From an uncultured Brachyspira sp. (GTDB lineage: Bacteria; Spirochaetota; Brachyspiria; Brachyspirales; Brachyspiraceae), in assembly GCF_949287625.1 (NCBI RefSeq), contig NZ_CASEGO010000029.1, positions 1 to 24,380 of the forward strand: a stretch of 24,380 nt of DNA, read 5' to 3'. Shown here one piece after another: positions 24,308 to 24,380 of the stretch. The notes under the pieces were generated by a model. The model saw only the letters and a list, made by a program, of their open reading frames with translations. It was not told the DNA's origin and made no database searches. Every line of letters starts with the position of its first letter. The first letter of the stretch is position 1. Position numbers and translations under genes: made by a program.

Positions 24308-24380
24308 TTAAGTATTCCTTAATTTCTTAAAGTATAGCATAGGAGTATCATAATTTAAAGTAGAATGTATTCTTTTATGA
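24308..24380 (-). mobile_element. C-terminal end of an IS3-family-like transposase (runs off the right edge)
   Basis: On the minus strand, reading from 24379, the frame gives 23 residues and a TAA stop at 24310-24308: HKRIHSTLNYDTPMLY then FKKLRNT. The H-K-R-x-H-S-x-L-x-Y-x-T-P pattern is the well-known end of the integrase core of IS3-family OrfB transposases. Whether the rest of the gene is intact cannot be seen. Confidence 0.7.

Overview
The window looks like a piece of a Brachyspira-type spirochaete chromosome. The support is very low GC with AT-rich codon use, a giant spirochaetal coiled-coil gene, and intergenic repeats that are much richer in GC than the genes. The genus is an inference from gene style; there is no rRNA or other phylogenetic marker here.

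Layout. (1) Positions 1-8328, minus strand: the N-terminal 2776 codons of one giant membrane-anchored coiled-coil protein (SpiroCoCo type) that runs off the left edge. Its left part holds three long in-register internal repeats. Its promoter overlaps a perfect 11-bp palindrome. (2) 8935-14732, plus strand: a six-gene operon behind a consensus sigma-70-type promoter. It encodes a cytoplasmic Cys-type sulfatase, a lipoprotein substrate-binding protein, two different SsuC/TauC-like permeases and two different SsuB/TauB-like ATPases. The simplest reading is that a sulfated or sulfonated small molecule is imported and then desulfated in the cytoplasm. The two ATPases carry complementary motif losses that fall into the same composite ATP site. 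(3) 15075-16109, minus: a LacI-family regulator, tail-to-tail with the operon. (4) 16705-20906, minus: a phosphate uptake operon pstS - pstC/pstA fusion - pstB - phoU, with a strong terminator-like hairpin after pstS. (5) 21124-21636, minus: a secreted DUF2147 protein. (6) 21781-23412, plus: an M29 metallo-aminopeptidase followed by a GNAT acetyltransferase. (7) 23413-24380: intergenic sequence with a 529-bp terminal-inverted-repeat element, then at the right edge the C-terminal 23 codons of an IS3-family-like transposase on the minus strand.

Three intergenic regions (14.76-15.04, 16.3-16.65 and 23.57-24.22 kb) carry members of one dispersed, non-coding, MITE-like repeat family. The points most worth a second look are the asymmetric ATPase pair in the sulfatase/ABC operon, the repeat family with its GC-rich expansion, the long repeats in the giant coiled-coil gene, and the PstC-PstA fusion.
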